Origin: Streptomyces sp. DH12
GTDB taxonomy: Bacteria > Actinomycetota > Actinomycetes > Streptomycetales > Streptomycetaceae
Reading direction: 5' to 3'
Assembly (NCBI RefSeq): GCF_020873895.1
Contig: NZ_JAHWGT010000001.1
Coordinates: 186,001-250,000 of the forward strand
Length of the DNA stretch: 64,000 nt
A program made the position numbers and the translations under genes. Below are positions 18,658 through 27,421 of this stretch, in pieces. The stretch's first letter is position 1. Each line of letters begins with the position of its first letter. The notes under the pieces were generated by a model that saw only the letters and a list, made by a program, of their open reading frames with translations, was not told the DNA's origin and did not search any database.

Positions 18658-18949
18658 CCGCGTGTCCCCTTCGTCGTGGCGGGCGCGCCGCCGGGCGGCC
18701 CCGTCGCCCCCGGGCGGCGGGTCCCCGCGATCGTTCCTCCGCCCGGGGGCGGGTACGGCCTGCGGCGGTCGCGTTCATCCCTCCGGGTGGCGCCCGCCTG
18801 GGCCACCCGGACGCCCGGGACTGCGGACCGGCCCGTCCGCCGGCGTCCGTCATGCCCGGCGCGGTCGGGGGTATACGGGCGTCTCCGGAGAGAGCGAAGC
18901 CCGTGGTTCCCACGCGGGAGCGGCGGCGAGCGAAAGGCGAGACACCACC

Positions 18950-19399
18950 ATGTCGCAGGTCGAGGAATCCGTCACCGTCAACGTCCCGGTCCGTACCGCG
19001 TACAACCAGTGGACCCAGTTCGAGACGTTCCCCCAGTTCATGGAGGGCGTGGAGCGCGTCGAGCAGCGCTCCGACACGCTCACCCACTGGACGACCAACG
19101 TCAACGGCGTGGAGAGGACCTTCGACGCCAAGATCACCGAGCAGATCCCGGACGAGCGCGTCGCGTGGACGACGGTGGACGGGGAGGCCCGGCAGGCCGG
19201 GGTCGTCACCTTCCACCGCATCGACGACACCACCACCAAGGTCATGCTCCAGATGGACTTCGACCCCAGCGGCGTGGCGGAGACGGTCGGCGACAAGCTC
19301 GGCTTCGTGAAGCGGCAGGTCACCGGCGACCTGGAGCGCTTCCGGTCCTTCATCGAGGGGCGGGGCTCCGAGACGGGTGCCTGGCGCGGCGGGGTGTGA
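18950..19399 (+). CDS. SRPBCC/polyketide cyclase-like ligand-binding protein
   Basis: 149 residues of the START-like fold: SVTVNVPVRTAYNQWTQFETFPQFMEGVERVEQ in parts, then LTHWTTNVNGVER, FDAKITEQIPDERVAW and a final amphipathic helix from GVAETVGDKLGFVKRQVTGDLERFRSFIEG. The family binds hydrophobic ligands in a deep cavity; catalytic use is rare in stand-alone members like this. ATG at 18950 with GAAAGGCGAG before it. Confidence 0.8.
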   Translation: MSQVEESVTVNVPVRTAYNQWTQFETFPQFMEGVERVEQRSDTLTHWTTNVNGVERTFDAKITEQIPDERVAWTTVDGEARQAGVVTFHRIDDTTTKVMLQMDFDPSGVAETVGDKLGFVKRQVTGDLERFRSFIEGRGSETGAWRGGV

Positions 19400-19768
19400 C
19401 CCGGGCGCGGCGTAGGACGCCAAGGGCGCGGCGGCGAACCCGGACCGGCTCCCGGTCCGGGGCCTGCTCCGTGCCGCGGCCGGGGCCTGCTCCGTGCCGG
19501 GGCAGGGTGGCGAGCCGGGCGCCGCGTCCACGGCCGGGAGCCCCCGGGGCCCGGTCGGGAGCCGGCCCGTCCGACAGCCGTCTCCCTCCCGCAATGGCCG
19601 GAAACGTCCCTTACCGGCACAAGACCGGACTGTCACCATCGTCATGGGTCGAGCCGGTGCCGTACGGCGGCACCACGCCGCCCGCCGCCGGGGACCGCGC
19701 GCACGGTGCGCCGTGCGCGACCGGCCGGGCGGAGCCGACGTGTCCGTCCTGCCGGAGGAGAACAGAAC
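19400..19768. other. Intergenic region with a hairpin and an 18-bp direct repeat
   Basis: A 9-bp perfect stem with a 5-nt loop (19439-19461) follows the SRPBCC gene and may end its transcript. Two copies of an 18-bp sequence, GGGGCCTGCTCCGTGCCG, lie at 19459-19476 and 19482-19499. The sequence from about 19600 is less GC-rich and probably holds the promoter of the secreted protein. I see no gene. Confidence 0.4.
19439..19461 (+). terminator. Short GC-rich hairpin after the SRPBCC gene
   Basis: Arms CCCGGACCG (19439-19447) and CGGTCCGGG (19453-19461) are complementary with a 5-nt loop. It lies 40 bp after the stop. Confidence 0.45.
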
Positions 19769-20167
19769 ATGCACAAGCACCTCGCCCTGGGCACGCTCTC
19801 CGCGGCCGTGCTGGTCGCCGGACTGGTGATCGCGCCGACCGCGCAGGCCCAGCCGACCGGGGCCGAGTCCTGCTACGGAAGCGCGAAGTCCTACTCCAAG
19901 CCCTCGGGCAACCGCTGGTACCCGAACAACGGCTCCAGCACCCTGACCACCACCGCCAACTGCAGCGACATCAACATCAAGCCGAAGACCACCACCAAGA
20001 TCGCGGTCTGCTTCCGTCCGTCCTCCGGGGGGAGCCAGTGCCAGCCGTCCTTCAAGACGGCGAAGGCCGGCGTGTGGACGGTCGTCGCGACCGATGTCAA
20101 GGACGGCACCCGCTTCATCTTCGACTTCGGCTCCACGGCGGCCAACTCCGGCGTGTGGGCGGGCTGA
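19769..20167 (+). CDS. Small secreted protein of unknown function (132 aa)
   Basis: I do not recognise the family. A clear Sec signal (MHKHLALGTLSAAVLVAGLV, cleavage near AQA) leaves a mature domain of about 105 residues. It has four cysteines in the mature part (ESCYG, ANCSD, AVCFR, SQCQP), enough for two disulfides, and a beta-rich pattern ending FIFDFGSTAANSGVWAG. GGAGGAG lies 9 nt upstream of the ATG. The content is Ser, Thr, Lys and Gly rich, as in secreted inhibitors or cell-wall-binding proteins. The chaplin family is excluded by sequence. Confidence 0.7.
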   Translation: MHKHLALGTLSAAVLVAGLVIAPTAQAQPTGAESCYGSAKSYSKPSGNRWYPNNGSSTLTTTANCSDINIKPKTTTKIAVCFRPSSGGSQCQPSFKTAKAGVWTVVATDVKDGTRFIFDFGSTAANSGVWAG

Positions 20168-20206
20168 CCGGGCGTTCCTTCCCCTCGACCGCGCCGGCTC
20201 GCCCCC

Positions 20207-21259
20207 TCACGGGCGGGCCGGAGCGGCGTGTCCCGTCTGCAGGGTGGCGAGCAGGCGGGCCGCGGCGGCGTCCACCGGTGACCGGGTGTTGGCGAGGGCG
20301 ACGACGGCCGTCCGCCGGTCCGGGTCGAAGCCCACGAATGAGGAGAAGCCCCCGGTGCCGCCGTTGTGCCAGATCTGCGGACGGCCGCCCTGCCGCGGGT
20401 CCGGGCGGTGGCCCACCCACCCCAGGTGGGCCCACGAGGAGGGGCCCGTCGGGTGCCTCGTCTCCCGGCTGAGACGTACGGCTTCGGCGAGTGGTCCCGA
20501 GGCGTCCCACTGGGCGAGGACGAAGGTCACCAGGTCGCTCGCCGTCGACCGCAGCGCGCCCGCCCCCGCCAGGTCGGCGAGGTGCCACGGCCGGGTGGGC
20601 CGCCCGTCGCCGTCGTGCCCCCGGGCCAGCCGGTCCGCGCGGTCCGCGCCGACGGTCACCACGGTGTCCGCCAGCCCGAGCGGCGCACAGACCTCCCGCC
20701 GCACGAGCGACGGGTAGTCGGTCCCGGCGCGGCGGGCGAGCGCCAGCCCGAGCAGTCCGGCGCCGAGGTTGGAGTACTGGAACCGCGCTCCGGGCCGGGC
20801 GTCGAGCCGGGTCCTGGCCAGGCCGCGCAGCAGGACGCGGGCGGTGCAGCGGGCGTACGGATCGGGGGCGTTCGGGCGGAGCCGGGTCCGCAGGAGCATG
20901 CCCTTCGGCAGCCGCGGCAGTCCGGAGGTGTGCGTCGCGAGATGCCGCAGCGTGATCTCCGCTCCCTCGCGCGACGGTACGACCGTCCCTTCGGGCAGAA
21001 GCCCCGCCAACGGCTCGTCGAGGTCCACGGTGCCCGCCACCGCGAGCCGGGCCAGGCACAGCGCTGTGAAGACCTTCGTCACGGAGCCGATCTCGAACAG
21101 GGTGTCCGCGCCCGGCACGTCCGGCCGGTCGGATGCGACGCGTCCGGCGCCCCTGATCTCCGCGCGGCCGTCCACCACCGCGGCCACCACCGCGCCGACG
21201 CCGTCCTCGGCCAGCTGTTCGGCGGTCTGCCGGGCGAGTACACCAGGGTCCTGTGTCAT
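20207..21259 (-). CDS. Serine hydrolase, class C beta-lactamase/PBP fold
   Basis: About 350 residues. The active-site serine and lysine are in SVTK (FEIGSVTKVFTALCLARL), the tyrosine in QYSNLGAGLLG and the third motif in HNGGTGGFSS. This is a beta-lactamase-family hydrolase, for which substrates include D-Ala peptides, esters and cephalosporins; no signal peptide is obvious. The ATG at 21259 is preferred to the GTG 24 nt upstream, because the upstream box is too close. It lies 3' of the repeat element at 21369-21458. Confidence 0.78.
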   Translation of the reverse strand: MTQDPGVLARQTAEQLAEDGVGAVVAAVVDGRAEIRGAGRVASDRPDVPGADTLFEIGSVTKVFTALCLARLAVAGTVDLDEPLAGLLPEGTVVPSREGAEITLRHLATHTSGLPRLPKGMLLRTRLRPNAPDPYARCTARVLLRGLARTRLDARPGARFQYSNLGAGLLGLALARRAGTDYPSLVRREVCAPLGLADTVVTVGADRADRLARGHDGDGRPTRPWHLADLAGAGALRSTASDLVTFVLAQWDASGPLAEAVRLSRETRHPTGPSSWAHLGWVGHRPDPRQGGRPQIWHNGGTGGFSSFVGFDPDRRTAVVALANTRSPVDAAAARLLATLQTGHAAPARP

Positions 21260-21368
21260 GGCCCCAGCATCACGCTCCGACACCCACCACCTGATCGGCC
21301 ACAGTGATGATCTTCACTGTCGGGCGCTCCTGCCTGAGGGGCACGGCACACCCCGCCACCCGGGGGCC

Positions 21369-21458
21369 CCTGCCGGACAGGACCTGGGGGGTGTCTCGCC
21401 GATCATGCCGGGCTCCCGACGTCTCGCTGATCCGGCCTGATCGACGAGACAACCCCTA
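21369..21458. repeat. Composite intergenic palindrome, copy 1 (degenerate)
   Basis: Starts with a short palindrome at 21369-21381 (cctgccggacagg) and continues with inverted GTCTCG-type arms: gtgtctcgccgatc near 21391-21404 on the left and gatcgacgagac near 21439-21450 on the right, with an extra inner copy gtctcgctgatc at 21421-21432. The same two-part layout occurs at 52859-52932. The right end, ccctag, carries the TAG stop of the neighbouring GNAT gene. Confidence 0.7.
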
Positions 21459-22028
21459 GCGCAGGTCGCGGCGCATCAGGACCCGGGGATGGCCGGCCAG
21501 TACCGAGGTGGTGTCGGCGGCGTGGACGAACCCGGCGCGCTCGAAGTTCGCGCGGAGCCCCGGGTACGCCATCGTCAGGTCCACCCGGGCGCCGCCGTTG
21601 TCGAGCGGGTACGCCTCGACCGCCGGCGCGCCCTGGGCGCGGGCGAAGCCGACCGCGCCGGCGATGAGGGCGTGGGAGATCCCGCGCTTGCGGTGCCCCG
21701 GGCGGACGCGGATGCACCACAGGGACCAGACCGGCAGGTCGTCCACGTGCGGGATCCTGCGGCTGCGCGCGAAGGACGTGGCGGAGCGCGGCGCCACGGC
21801 GGCCCAGCCGACCGGCTCGTCGCCGTCGTAGGCGATCACGCCCGGCGGGGGCCCGGTGCGGCACAGCTCGGCGACGTACGCGCCGCGGGCCGGGCCGCGC
21901 AGCTCGTTGTTGACCTTGGAGGGGACGCGGTAGCTCAGGCACCAGCAGACGTCGGCGTCGGGCGACTTGGGCCCCACCAGGGTCCGGACGTCCTCGAACA
22001 CGGTGGCCGGACGCACGTCGATGGTCAT
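21456..22028 (-). CDS. GNAT family N-acetyltransferase
   Basis: 190 residues with a GNAT core: GVIAYDGDEPVGWAAVAPRS, PVWSLWCIRVRPGHRKRGISHALIAGAV, AYPLDNGG and NFERAGFV. The CWCLSYR motif near residues 28-34 is typical of one Streptomyces subgroup. The stop codon is TAG and lies in the terminal ccctag of the repeat element at 21369-21458. Amber stops are uncommon here, so the 3' end may be due to insertion of that element. Confidence 0.8.
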   Translation of the reverse strand: MTIDVRPATVFEDVRTLVGPKSPDADVCWCLSYRVPSKVNNELRGPARGAYVAELCRTGPPPGVIAYDGDEPVGWAAVAPRSATSFARSRRIPHVDDLPVWSLWCIRVRPGHRKRGISHALIAGAVGFARAQGAPAVEAYPLDNGGARVDLTMAYPGLRANFERAGFVHAADTTSVLAGHPRVLMRRDLR

Positions 22029-22140
22029 GGCAACACGATGCCACGGTCGCGGCGGCGGCGCGCACCGGCCGCACGGCCGGCGGCGACGCGCCCGCCGCGC
22101 CCCGTACCGGCCGGGTGGCGCGACCGGCGCCGACGGGGCG

Positions 22141-22965
22141 TCAGACGCAGCGCCCGCTGAGCCATGCGGTGAAGTCCTCCGTCCACGACGTCGCCATCCG
22201 CACCGACGTGACCTCGGATCCGCGCAGCGCCAACTCCTGCTCCCAGGACGCGTGGTTGCCCGAGGCCGGCGGGGGCGGTTCCTCCCAGCCGATCGCGTCG
22301 ACCCAGTACGGGTAGCCGGTGAGCGAGGTGGCGAGACCGGCCTCGAGGACGCGCCGTTCGAGTTCGGGCTTGAGCGTCGCGTCATGCGTGTAGATCATGA
22401 TCTGCTGCGAGGTGACCCGCTCCTCCAGGGGCTCGATGACCTGCGACCAGCCCGCCTCGCGGATCGCCGGGTCGCTGTGGAGCAGTGACTGCCTCGCCTC
22501 GCCCTTCAGTTCCACCAGCGGGATCATCCCCTGGGTGGCGGCGGCGTCGAGCCACTCGCGGAAGGTGTAGACCGTCTCCCCGGCGTAAGGCCCGCGCGTG
22601 ATCGTACGGCCCTTGAGCTGGTCGGCCCCGGACGCCCACGACAGTTCCGTGATGGCCTTGCGGGTGCCGGTCAGTCCGTTGGTCGTGGTGTTGTGCCACA
22701 TCACGCCCGTGGCGCCGTCCTTGGTGAGCTGGAGGTCGGCCTCCACGCCGCTCGCGCCCCAGCTCTTCTGCTGCGCCAGGCCCCTCGGGTGGTTGGGCTG
22801 GCGGATCTGATCCCGCTCCCAGGGGTTCGCCCCGGTGGGGTAACCGCCGTGCCCGAACACCGTCGGGCAGAGGGGGAGCGAGGCCGCCTCGGCAGGGCCC
22901 ACCTGCGCGGTGCCGGTCAGCAGCGCCGCCGTGACGGCGGCCACCCCCCATGTCGTCGGTCTCAT
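22141..22965 (-). CDS. Secreted glycerophosphodiester phosphodiesterase family protein
   Basis: 274 residues with a signal peptide (RPTTWGVAAVTAALLTGTAQVGPAEA). The GDPD fold is seen from CPTVFGHGGYP (usual HRG replaced by HGG), GVEADLQLTKDGATGVMWHNTT (the Glu-Asp and His of the metal site) and MIPLVELKGEAR. It would cleave glycerophosphodiesters outside the cell. The Arg usually next to the catalytic His is replaced (GHGG), which may alter activity. ATG at 22965 has GAGGAG immediately upstream, which fits better than the in-frame ATG at 22977. Confidence 0.75.
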   Translation of the reverse strand: MRPTTWGVAAVTAALLTGTAQVGPAEAASLPLCPTVFGHGGYPTGANPWERDQIRQPNHPRGLAQQKSWGASGVEADLQLTKDGATGVMWHNTTTNGLTGTRKAITELSWASGADQLKGRTITRGPYAGETVYTFREWLDAAATQGMIPLVELKGEARQSLLHSDPAIREAGWSQVIEPLEERVTSQQIMIYTHDATLKPELERRVLEAGLATSLTGYPYWVDAIGWEEPPPPASGNHASWEQELALRGSEVTSVRMATSWTEDFTAWLSGRCV

Positions 22966-23201
22966 CCTTCTCCTCATCTCGTACCTGTCCCGGCGCGCGG
23001 GACGCGCCCGTCTCCGCCGCCGGCCGTGACGGGGGCCGGGGCGCCACCCCGCGGCCGGCGCGCGCGGGCGGGCGCGGGCGGGAGGTGCCGCCGCAGCATA
23101 CGAGGAGAACGCGCGTGTCCCGTGCCCATGCGCGCGGCACTTGCCGTCGGGTCCGCCGATGGGACCCGGGTGGGCGGTCGCTTCACCCGACGGGGCGTCA
23201 G

Positions 23202-23657
23202 CTACCGGGGGGTGTCCGGAGGGTCGGAGGTGACGGCGGTGTTGTAGCGGACGAGATACGCGGCGAAGCGGGCGAGGTCCTCGGCGGACCAGTCCCGGAG
23301 CCGCTCCTCGTAGGCGGCGAGCCGGCTCGCCTGCGTGGCGGCGAGGACGCGCCGCCCCTCGTCGGTGGGGTGCAGCACCTGCACGCGGTGGTCGTCCGGC
23401 TCCGTGCGCCGCTCCACCAGGCCGAGCCGCTCCAGGCCGGCGAGTTGGCGGCTCACCGTGGACTTGTCCAGCAGGTAGTGGGCCGCCAGGTCGGTGGCGC
23501 TGCACCCCAGCCGGTCGTGGATGTGGGCGAGCAGCGTGTAGGAGACGAGCGGCAGGTCGGGGTGGAGCCGCGCCGCCGCGGACCGGGCTCGCCGGGCGAA
23601 GGCCGTCAGCTCCCGCTGGATGACGTCCACGGACGTCTCGCGCGCGTCGTCGCCCAT
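23202..23657 (-). CDS. MarR family transcriptional regulator
   Basis: 151 residues with the winged-helix core: PLVSYTLLAHIHDRLGCSATDLAAHYLLDKSTVSRQLAGLERLGLVERRTEPDDHRVQVL in pieces, flanked by dimer helices. The MarR DNA-recognition helix is KSTVSRQLAGLE and the wing is RRTEPDDHR. Ligand unknown. It is divergent from the membrane-protein gene at 23764, and an inverted repeat TTGTAtagTACAA lies between at the promoter, so it probably represses both directions. Confidence 0.85.
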   Translation of the reverse strand: MGDDARETSVDVIQRELTAFARRARSAAARLHPDLPLVSYTLLAHIHDRLGCSATDLAAHYLLDKSTVSRQLAGLERLGLVERRTEPDDHRVQVLHPTDEGRRVLAATQASRLAAYEERLRDWSAEDLARFAAYLVRYNTAVTSDPPDTPR

Positions 23658-23715
23658 CGTGCACCGCACCCCTCGTCGCCCGCGCACGCCGTCGGTCGAC
23701 GCGCGTCCGGTTCGG

Positions 23716-23744
23716 TTGTATAGTACAACGAGATTAGTTGTAAA
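23716..23744 (-). promoter_or_regulatory. Promoter and MarR-type operator
   Basis: On the minus strand TTTACA (23739-23744) and TATACA (23717-23722) are spaced by 16 nt and would drive the MarR gene. The palindrome TTGTA-TAG-TACAA (23716-23728) overlaps the -10 box. This is the typical layout of an autorepressed MarR gene. The divergent gene starts 20 bp beyond. Confidence 0.6.
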
Positions 23745-23763
23745 AGCCAACCATGGAGGTCCA

Positions 23764-24861
23764 GTGTCCGCAGGACCGACTCCCCGGGGGGCGCTGCGCC
23801 ACGTCCTCGGGCACCTGCTCACCCCGCTCCTGATGTGCGTCGGCATGGGACTCGCCTACCTCGGCGCCTTCCACGCCCCCGCCCCCGACCACCTGCGCGT
23901 CGACATCGTCGGCTCCGGCCCCTCCGCCCGGGTACTCGCCCAGACACTCCAGGACCGGGGTGCCGGAGCCCTCGACGTCCGCACCGTCGCCGACCGCGGC
24001 GACGCCGTGACCGCCCTGCGCGAGCAGTCCTCGTTCGGCGCCTACCTCCCCGGCGCCCACCCCGAACTGCTCGTCGCCGGCGCCTCGTCCGACACCACCG
24101 CCCTGGCCGTCGAGAAGGTCTTCACCAAGGTGGCCGCCGCGCAGGACGCGCCCCTCAAGGTCACGGACGTCGCGCCCCTCTCCGACGGCGACCCCACCGG
24201 CCAGGGCGTCTTCTTCCTCCTCGTCGCGCTCAGCATCGGCTCCTACGCCTCCGTCGCCGTCATCGGCGGCGCCGGAGCCGTCCTGCCGATGCGCGTCCGG
24301 GCCCTCCTCGCAGCGGGCATGTCGCTCGTCGTCAGCCTCGTCGGCACCCTCTTCGCCGGGCCCGTCTTCCACCTCGTCGACCGGGGGCTGGCCGGTCTGT
24401 GGGCGATGGCCTGGCTGTACAGCGCCGGCATCCTCCTCATCGGCGTCGGCCTGCACACCTACCTCAAGCGGTGGACGACCCTCGGCGTCATGGTGCTGTT
24501 CGTCATGCTCAACTTCACCAGCTCCGGCGGCATCTACCGGCCCGAACTCCAGCCGGGCTTCTTCGCCTCGCTGCACGCCTTCTGGAACGGCGCCGGCTTC
24601 GTCGAGGGCGCCCGCGCACACGTCTACTTCGACGGCCGCGCCCTCGGGGGGCACCTCCTCGTCCTGGCGCTGTGGCTGCTCGCCGGCGTCGCCCTGACGG
24701 CCGTCGCGGGCGTCACCGAGGCGCGCCGAGCCCGCGCCGCCGCGACCCCCGCGCCCCGCCACGCCGCCCGGCCCGCGGAGCCGCAGGGAGCCGGTCAGGC
24801 AGGGCCGGAGGAGCGGAAGGCGGAGGCCGAGGAGGAGATGGAGGAGGCGGTCGGCGTCTGA
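23764..24861 (+). CDS. Polytopic membrane protein, YhgE/ABC-2-permease-like
   Basis: 365 residues. TM1 is near 12-34, then an extracytoplasmic domain (about 40-145, with DHLRVDIVGSGPSARVLAQ), then four to five more helices around 149-172, 179-200, 214-230, 237-255 and 297-320. The pattern (one N-terminal helix, a large outside loop, a C-terminal helix bundle) resembles YhgE/Pip-like or ABC-2-type efflux membrane proteins. No ATPase gene is next to it. The GTG at 23764 lies behind GGAGG by 5 nt. It is divergent from a MarR regulator and is therefore a candidate efflux or stress protein. Confidence 0.6.
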   Translation: MSAGPTPRGALRHVLGHLLTPLLMCVGMGLAYLGAFHAPAPDHLRVDIVGSGPSARVLAQTLQDRGAGALDVRTVADRGDAVTALREQSSFGAYLPGAHPELLVAGASSDTTALAVEKVFTKVAAAQDAPLKVTDVAPLSDGDPTGQGVFFLLVALSIGSYASVAVIGGAGAVLPMRVRALLAAGMSLVVSLVGTLFAGPVFHLVDRGLAGLWAMAWLYSAGILLIGVGLHTYLKRWTTLGVMVLFVMLNFTSSGGIYRPELQPGFFASLHAFWNGAGFVEGARAHVYFDGRALGGHLLVLALWLLAGVALTAVAGVTEARRARAAATPAPRHAARPAEPQGAGQAGPEERKAEAEEEMEEAVGV

Positions 24862-24960
24862 CCAGCCCCCTCACCACCCCACCGCCCCGCCGTCCGTCCC
24901 GCCGCCCGATCCGCGGCCCGTCGCGCCGCTCCCGTACCGACCGGGTCGGTTCCCGTCGAC

Positions 24961-25029
24961 CGGGCCGGCCGCCTCAGGGGCCACGGGCCGGCCGCCTCCC
25001 GGGCCACGGGCCGGCCGCCTCCGGGGCCG
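24961..25029. repeat. Three 23-bp tandem repeats
   Basis: Three copies of a 23-bp unit starting cgggccggccgcctc lie at 24961-24983, 24984-25006 and 25007-25029, differing at a few positions only. They lie just upstream of the Nudix gene. Confidence 0.75.
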
Positions 25030-25102
25030 ACCGGACAGGACCGGGTCGGCTCGGTCGTCCCACGGGCCGCCGCCCGGTCTTGATCGGGACCGGAGCGGCG
25101 CA

Positions 25103-25108
25103 TACCGT
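25103..25108 (+). promoter_or_regulatory. -10 box TACCGT, leaderless promoter
   Basis: TACCGT ends 7 nt before the GTG at 25116, which has no ribosome-binding site, so the start of the Nudix frame is consistent with a leaderless mRNA. Confidence 0.45.
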
Positions 25109-25115
25109 CGACCCG

Positions 25116-25593
25116 GTGGAACCGACACACCGGCCCGCCGCCCGGATCATCTGCCTGGACTCCGCCCACCGCCTCCTGCTGCTGCGCTGGCGCGACCCGC
25201 TCGACGGCACGTACCTGTGGGAGCCGCCCGGCGGGCGGCGTCGAGCCCGGCGAGACGCCGCTCTCGGCGGCACGGCGCGAACTGGCGGAGGAGACCGGAC
25301 TCGATCCGGCGGCCGTGCTCGACCGCTCCGTCCCCGTCCACCGGGACCTGTGGTGGAACGGCGGGCGGCACGTCGGGACGGAGGACTTCTTCCTCGCCCG
25401 CTTCCCCGACGAGCGGCCGCCGCTCGCCCGGACCGGCCTGCTCCCCGACGAGCTCGCGAGCCTCGACACCCATGCCTGGCTCGCGTGGCCGGACCTGGGC
25501 GCGCTGACCGACCCGGTGGAACCGCCGCAGCTGCGCGCCGTGCTCGACGCCCTCGCGCCGGACGGGCCGTGGAGCCGCGACGCCGCGGCTTGA
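25116..25593 (+). pseudogene. Nudix hydrolase interrupted by a 1-bp frameshift
   Basis: Reading starts at GTG 25116 (VEPTHRPAARIICLDSAHR, LLLLRWRDPLDGTYLWEPPGG) and continues after a +1 shift near 25233-25235, in a run of G residues. In the second frame the Nudix box is complete (GGVEPGE, then REL, then AEETGL) and the protein ends at 25591-25593. Removing one G restores a 158-residue protein, normal for a Nudix hydrolase that cleaves nucleoside diphosphate-X compounds. It may be a true pseudogene or a sequencing error in a G-run. Confidence 0.75.
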
Positions 25594-25646
25594 CCGACAG
25601 CGTCGCGCCGCGGCGCCGGGCGCGCGGGCGTGCGACGGTCGTCGGC

Positions 25647-26288
25647 TCAGTAGGCGACGGAGATCCGGGTGCCCCGGTGCGCGCCCCGCTCGATCTCGTC
25701 GACGAAGGCGACCGCGTAGTCCTCGGCGCTGATGGCGCTGCCGCCCTCGGCGTCGGTCAGCAACGCGTCCCCGCCGACGCGGAACACGCCCGTCCGCTCC
25801 CCGGGGGCGATCAGCGCGGCCGGCGACACGTACGTCCACTCCGGGTCGGTCACGTCGCGCAGGGCGGCCAGCAGGTCGGCGTGGGCCCGCGCCTCGGCCT
25901 CGTACTCCGCGGGGAAGTCCGGCGTGTCCACCAGGGCCGTCCCCGGCCGGACGAGCAGCGAGCCGGCGCCGCCGACGATCACCACCCGACGCACGCCGCC
26001 CCGCCGCACGCCGTCGAGGAACGCGTCGTACAGCGCGGCGAACGGGGCCCGCGGGTCGCTCCCGTCGCGCACGGGGGCGAGCGCCGACGCCACGACGTCC
26101 ACCCCCGCGACGGCGGCGGCGACCGCCTCGGCGGAGCGGGCGTCCGCGGCGACGGCCGTCACCCCCGGGGCCTCCACGGGCGACCCGCCCGAGCGGGACA
26201 CCGCCACGACGTCGTGGCCGCGCCGTACCGCCTCGGCGGCCATGCGGCTCCCGACCATTCCGGTGGCACCGAAGAGCGCGATCTTCAT
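25647..26288 (-). CDS. NAD(P)-binding oxidoreductase, NmrA/YwnB-like
   Basis: 213 residues with an atypical SDR fold. The nucleotide motif is GATGMVG at 7-13 (GxxGxxG), and VVAVSRSGG, GVDVVASALAPV, VRRVVIVGGAGSLL and YVSPAALI follow. Proteins of this kind reduce quinones or act as redox-sensing NAD(P)-binding proteins. It lies divergent from the AraC regulator, which probably controls it. Confidence 0.82.
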   Translation of the reverse strand: MKIALFGATGMVGSRMAAEAVRRGHDVVAVSRSGGSPVEAPGVTAVAADARSAEAVAAAVAGVDVVASALAPVRDGSDPRAPFAALYDAFLDGVRRGGVRRVVIVGGAGSLLVRPGTALVDTPDFPAEYEAEARAHADLLAALRDVTDPEWTYVSPAALIAPGERTGVFRVGGDALLTDAEGGSAISAEDYAVAFVDEIERGAHRGTRISVAY

Positions 26289-26468
26289 CGACTGTTCCTT
26301 TCCTGGGAGTGACGGGGGACCCGTCCGGCACGGTGGCCGAGCTCTCCCCGCCGGTTCGTCCGCGCGGGGGTGCGAGCGCCCCGCCGGATGGTGCCCTTAT
26401 CGGACTCCACCCGGCGCGGGGCTCCTCGACCTCCTTCAACGTACGAGGTCAGCGGCCCCGCCACCGGG

Positions 26469-26474
26469 TAGGTT
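26469..26474 (+). promoter_or_regulatory. -10 box TAGGTT, leaderless promoter
   Basis: TAGGTT ends 8 nt before the ATG at 26483; no ribosome-binding site intervenes. It is a good Streptomyces -10 match. Confidence 0.5.
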
Positions 26475-26482
26475 GGCGACCG

Positions 26483-27421
26483 ATGACGGTCAAAAAGCGA
26501 CAGGCGCCGGGCGAGGGCAGGGGCAGGGGCGGAGAGCGGATCAGGGAGGTCCCCTTCGTTGCGCCGGCCGGCGTGCCGGCCGGCGTGGAGGTGGGGTCGC
26601 TCGCCGCGCTCGCCGCCCGGCTGCCGCGGCGGAGCCTGGAGACGCCGCAGCGCCCCGCCTTCCACCACCTGCTGGCCCCGTCCGCCGGCGTCCTGCACCA
26701 CACGGTGGACTTCGTGCACCACACCGTCCGACCCGGCTCGTGGCTGTGGGTACGGCCCGGCCAGGTGCAGCAGTGGCACGACATGACGGGGGTCGACGGG
26801 ATCGCGGTGTTCTTCGAGACGGACTTCCTCGACGCCGCCACCGCCGGCGCGGCGCACCTGGACGATCCGTACGCGGCGGCGGTCGGCACGCCCGCCGCCC
26901 GGGACGCGCCGGCGCTGCGGTTGGCCGCCGAGCACCTGCGCCACGAGTTCGACGCCCTGGGGAGGATGCCGCTGGAGCCGCACACCGCCGCGCTGCGCCA
27001 CCTCCTCGCCGTCCTCGTCCTGCGCCTGTCCCACCTGGCACGGCCCGTCACGGGCCCGGGCGCGGAGCCCGACGAGACGTTCCTGCGGTTCCGGGACGCG
27101 GCCGAGCGGGACTTCACGCGCACCCGGCGGGTGGAGGAGTACGCGCGGGCGCTCGGCTACTCGCCCCGCACCCTCACCCGGGCCGCGTACGCCGCCGCCG
27201 GGGTGGGCGCGAAGGAGTTCGTCGACCGGCGGGTGGTGCTGGAGGCCAAGCGGGTCCTCGCCCACAGCGACGCCTCCGTCGCGCGGATCGCCGCCGGGCT
27301 CGGCTTCTCCAGCGCCACCAACTTCGGCAAGTTCTTCCAGCACCGCACCGGGCACACCCCGCTCGGCTTCCGCTCCGCCGTACGGGGCCGGCCCGCGGCG
27401 GAGTCCAGGGCGGAGCCTTGA
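26483..27421 (+). CDS. AraC family transcriptional regulator
   Basis: 312 residues. An N-terminal cupin-like sensor domain (about 45-180; SVVLHHTVDFVHHTVRPGSWLWVRPGQVQQW-type pattern) is followed by a C-terminal AraC helix-turn-helix pair (about 215-300): TRRVEEYARALGYSPRTLTRAAYAAAG, FVDRRVVLEAKRVLAHS, SVARIAAGLGFSSATNFGKFF. Typical of regulators of nearby redox or degradation genes. It is divergent from the NAD(P)-oxidoreductase at 25647. Confidence 0.85.
   Translation: MTVKKRQAPGEGRGRGGERIREVPFVAPAGVPAGVEVGSLAALAARLPRRSLETPQRPAFHHLLAPSAGVLHHTVDFVHHTVRPGSWLWVRPGQVQQWHDMTGVDGIAVFFETDFLDAATAGAAHLDDPYAAAVGTPAARDAPALRLAAEHLRHEFDALGRMPLEPHTAALRHLLAVLVLRLSHLARPVTGPGAEPDETFLRFRDAAERDFTRTRRVEEYARALGYSPRTLTRAAYAAAGVGAKEFVDRRVVLEAKRVLAHSDASVARIAAGLGFSSATNFGKFFQHRTGHTPLGFRSAVRGRPAAESRAEP

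Noticed and set aside
21456-22385. Long start extension of the GNAT gene to 22385
   Set aside because: The extension is Arg/Pro-rich and overlaps the GDPD gene; the ATG at 22028 fits the GNAT fold start.
24961-25029. CRISPR array
   Set aside because: There are only three copies, they are contiguous with no spacers, and no cas genes are present.
25217-25507. Separate small gene inside the Nudix region
   Set aside because: It is an open frame across the frameshift region without a ribosome-binding site or recognisable product; the Nudix reading in the other two frames explains the sequence better.
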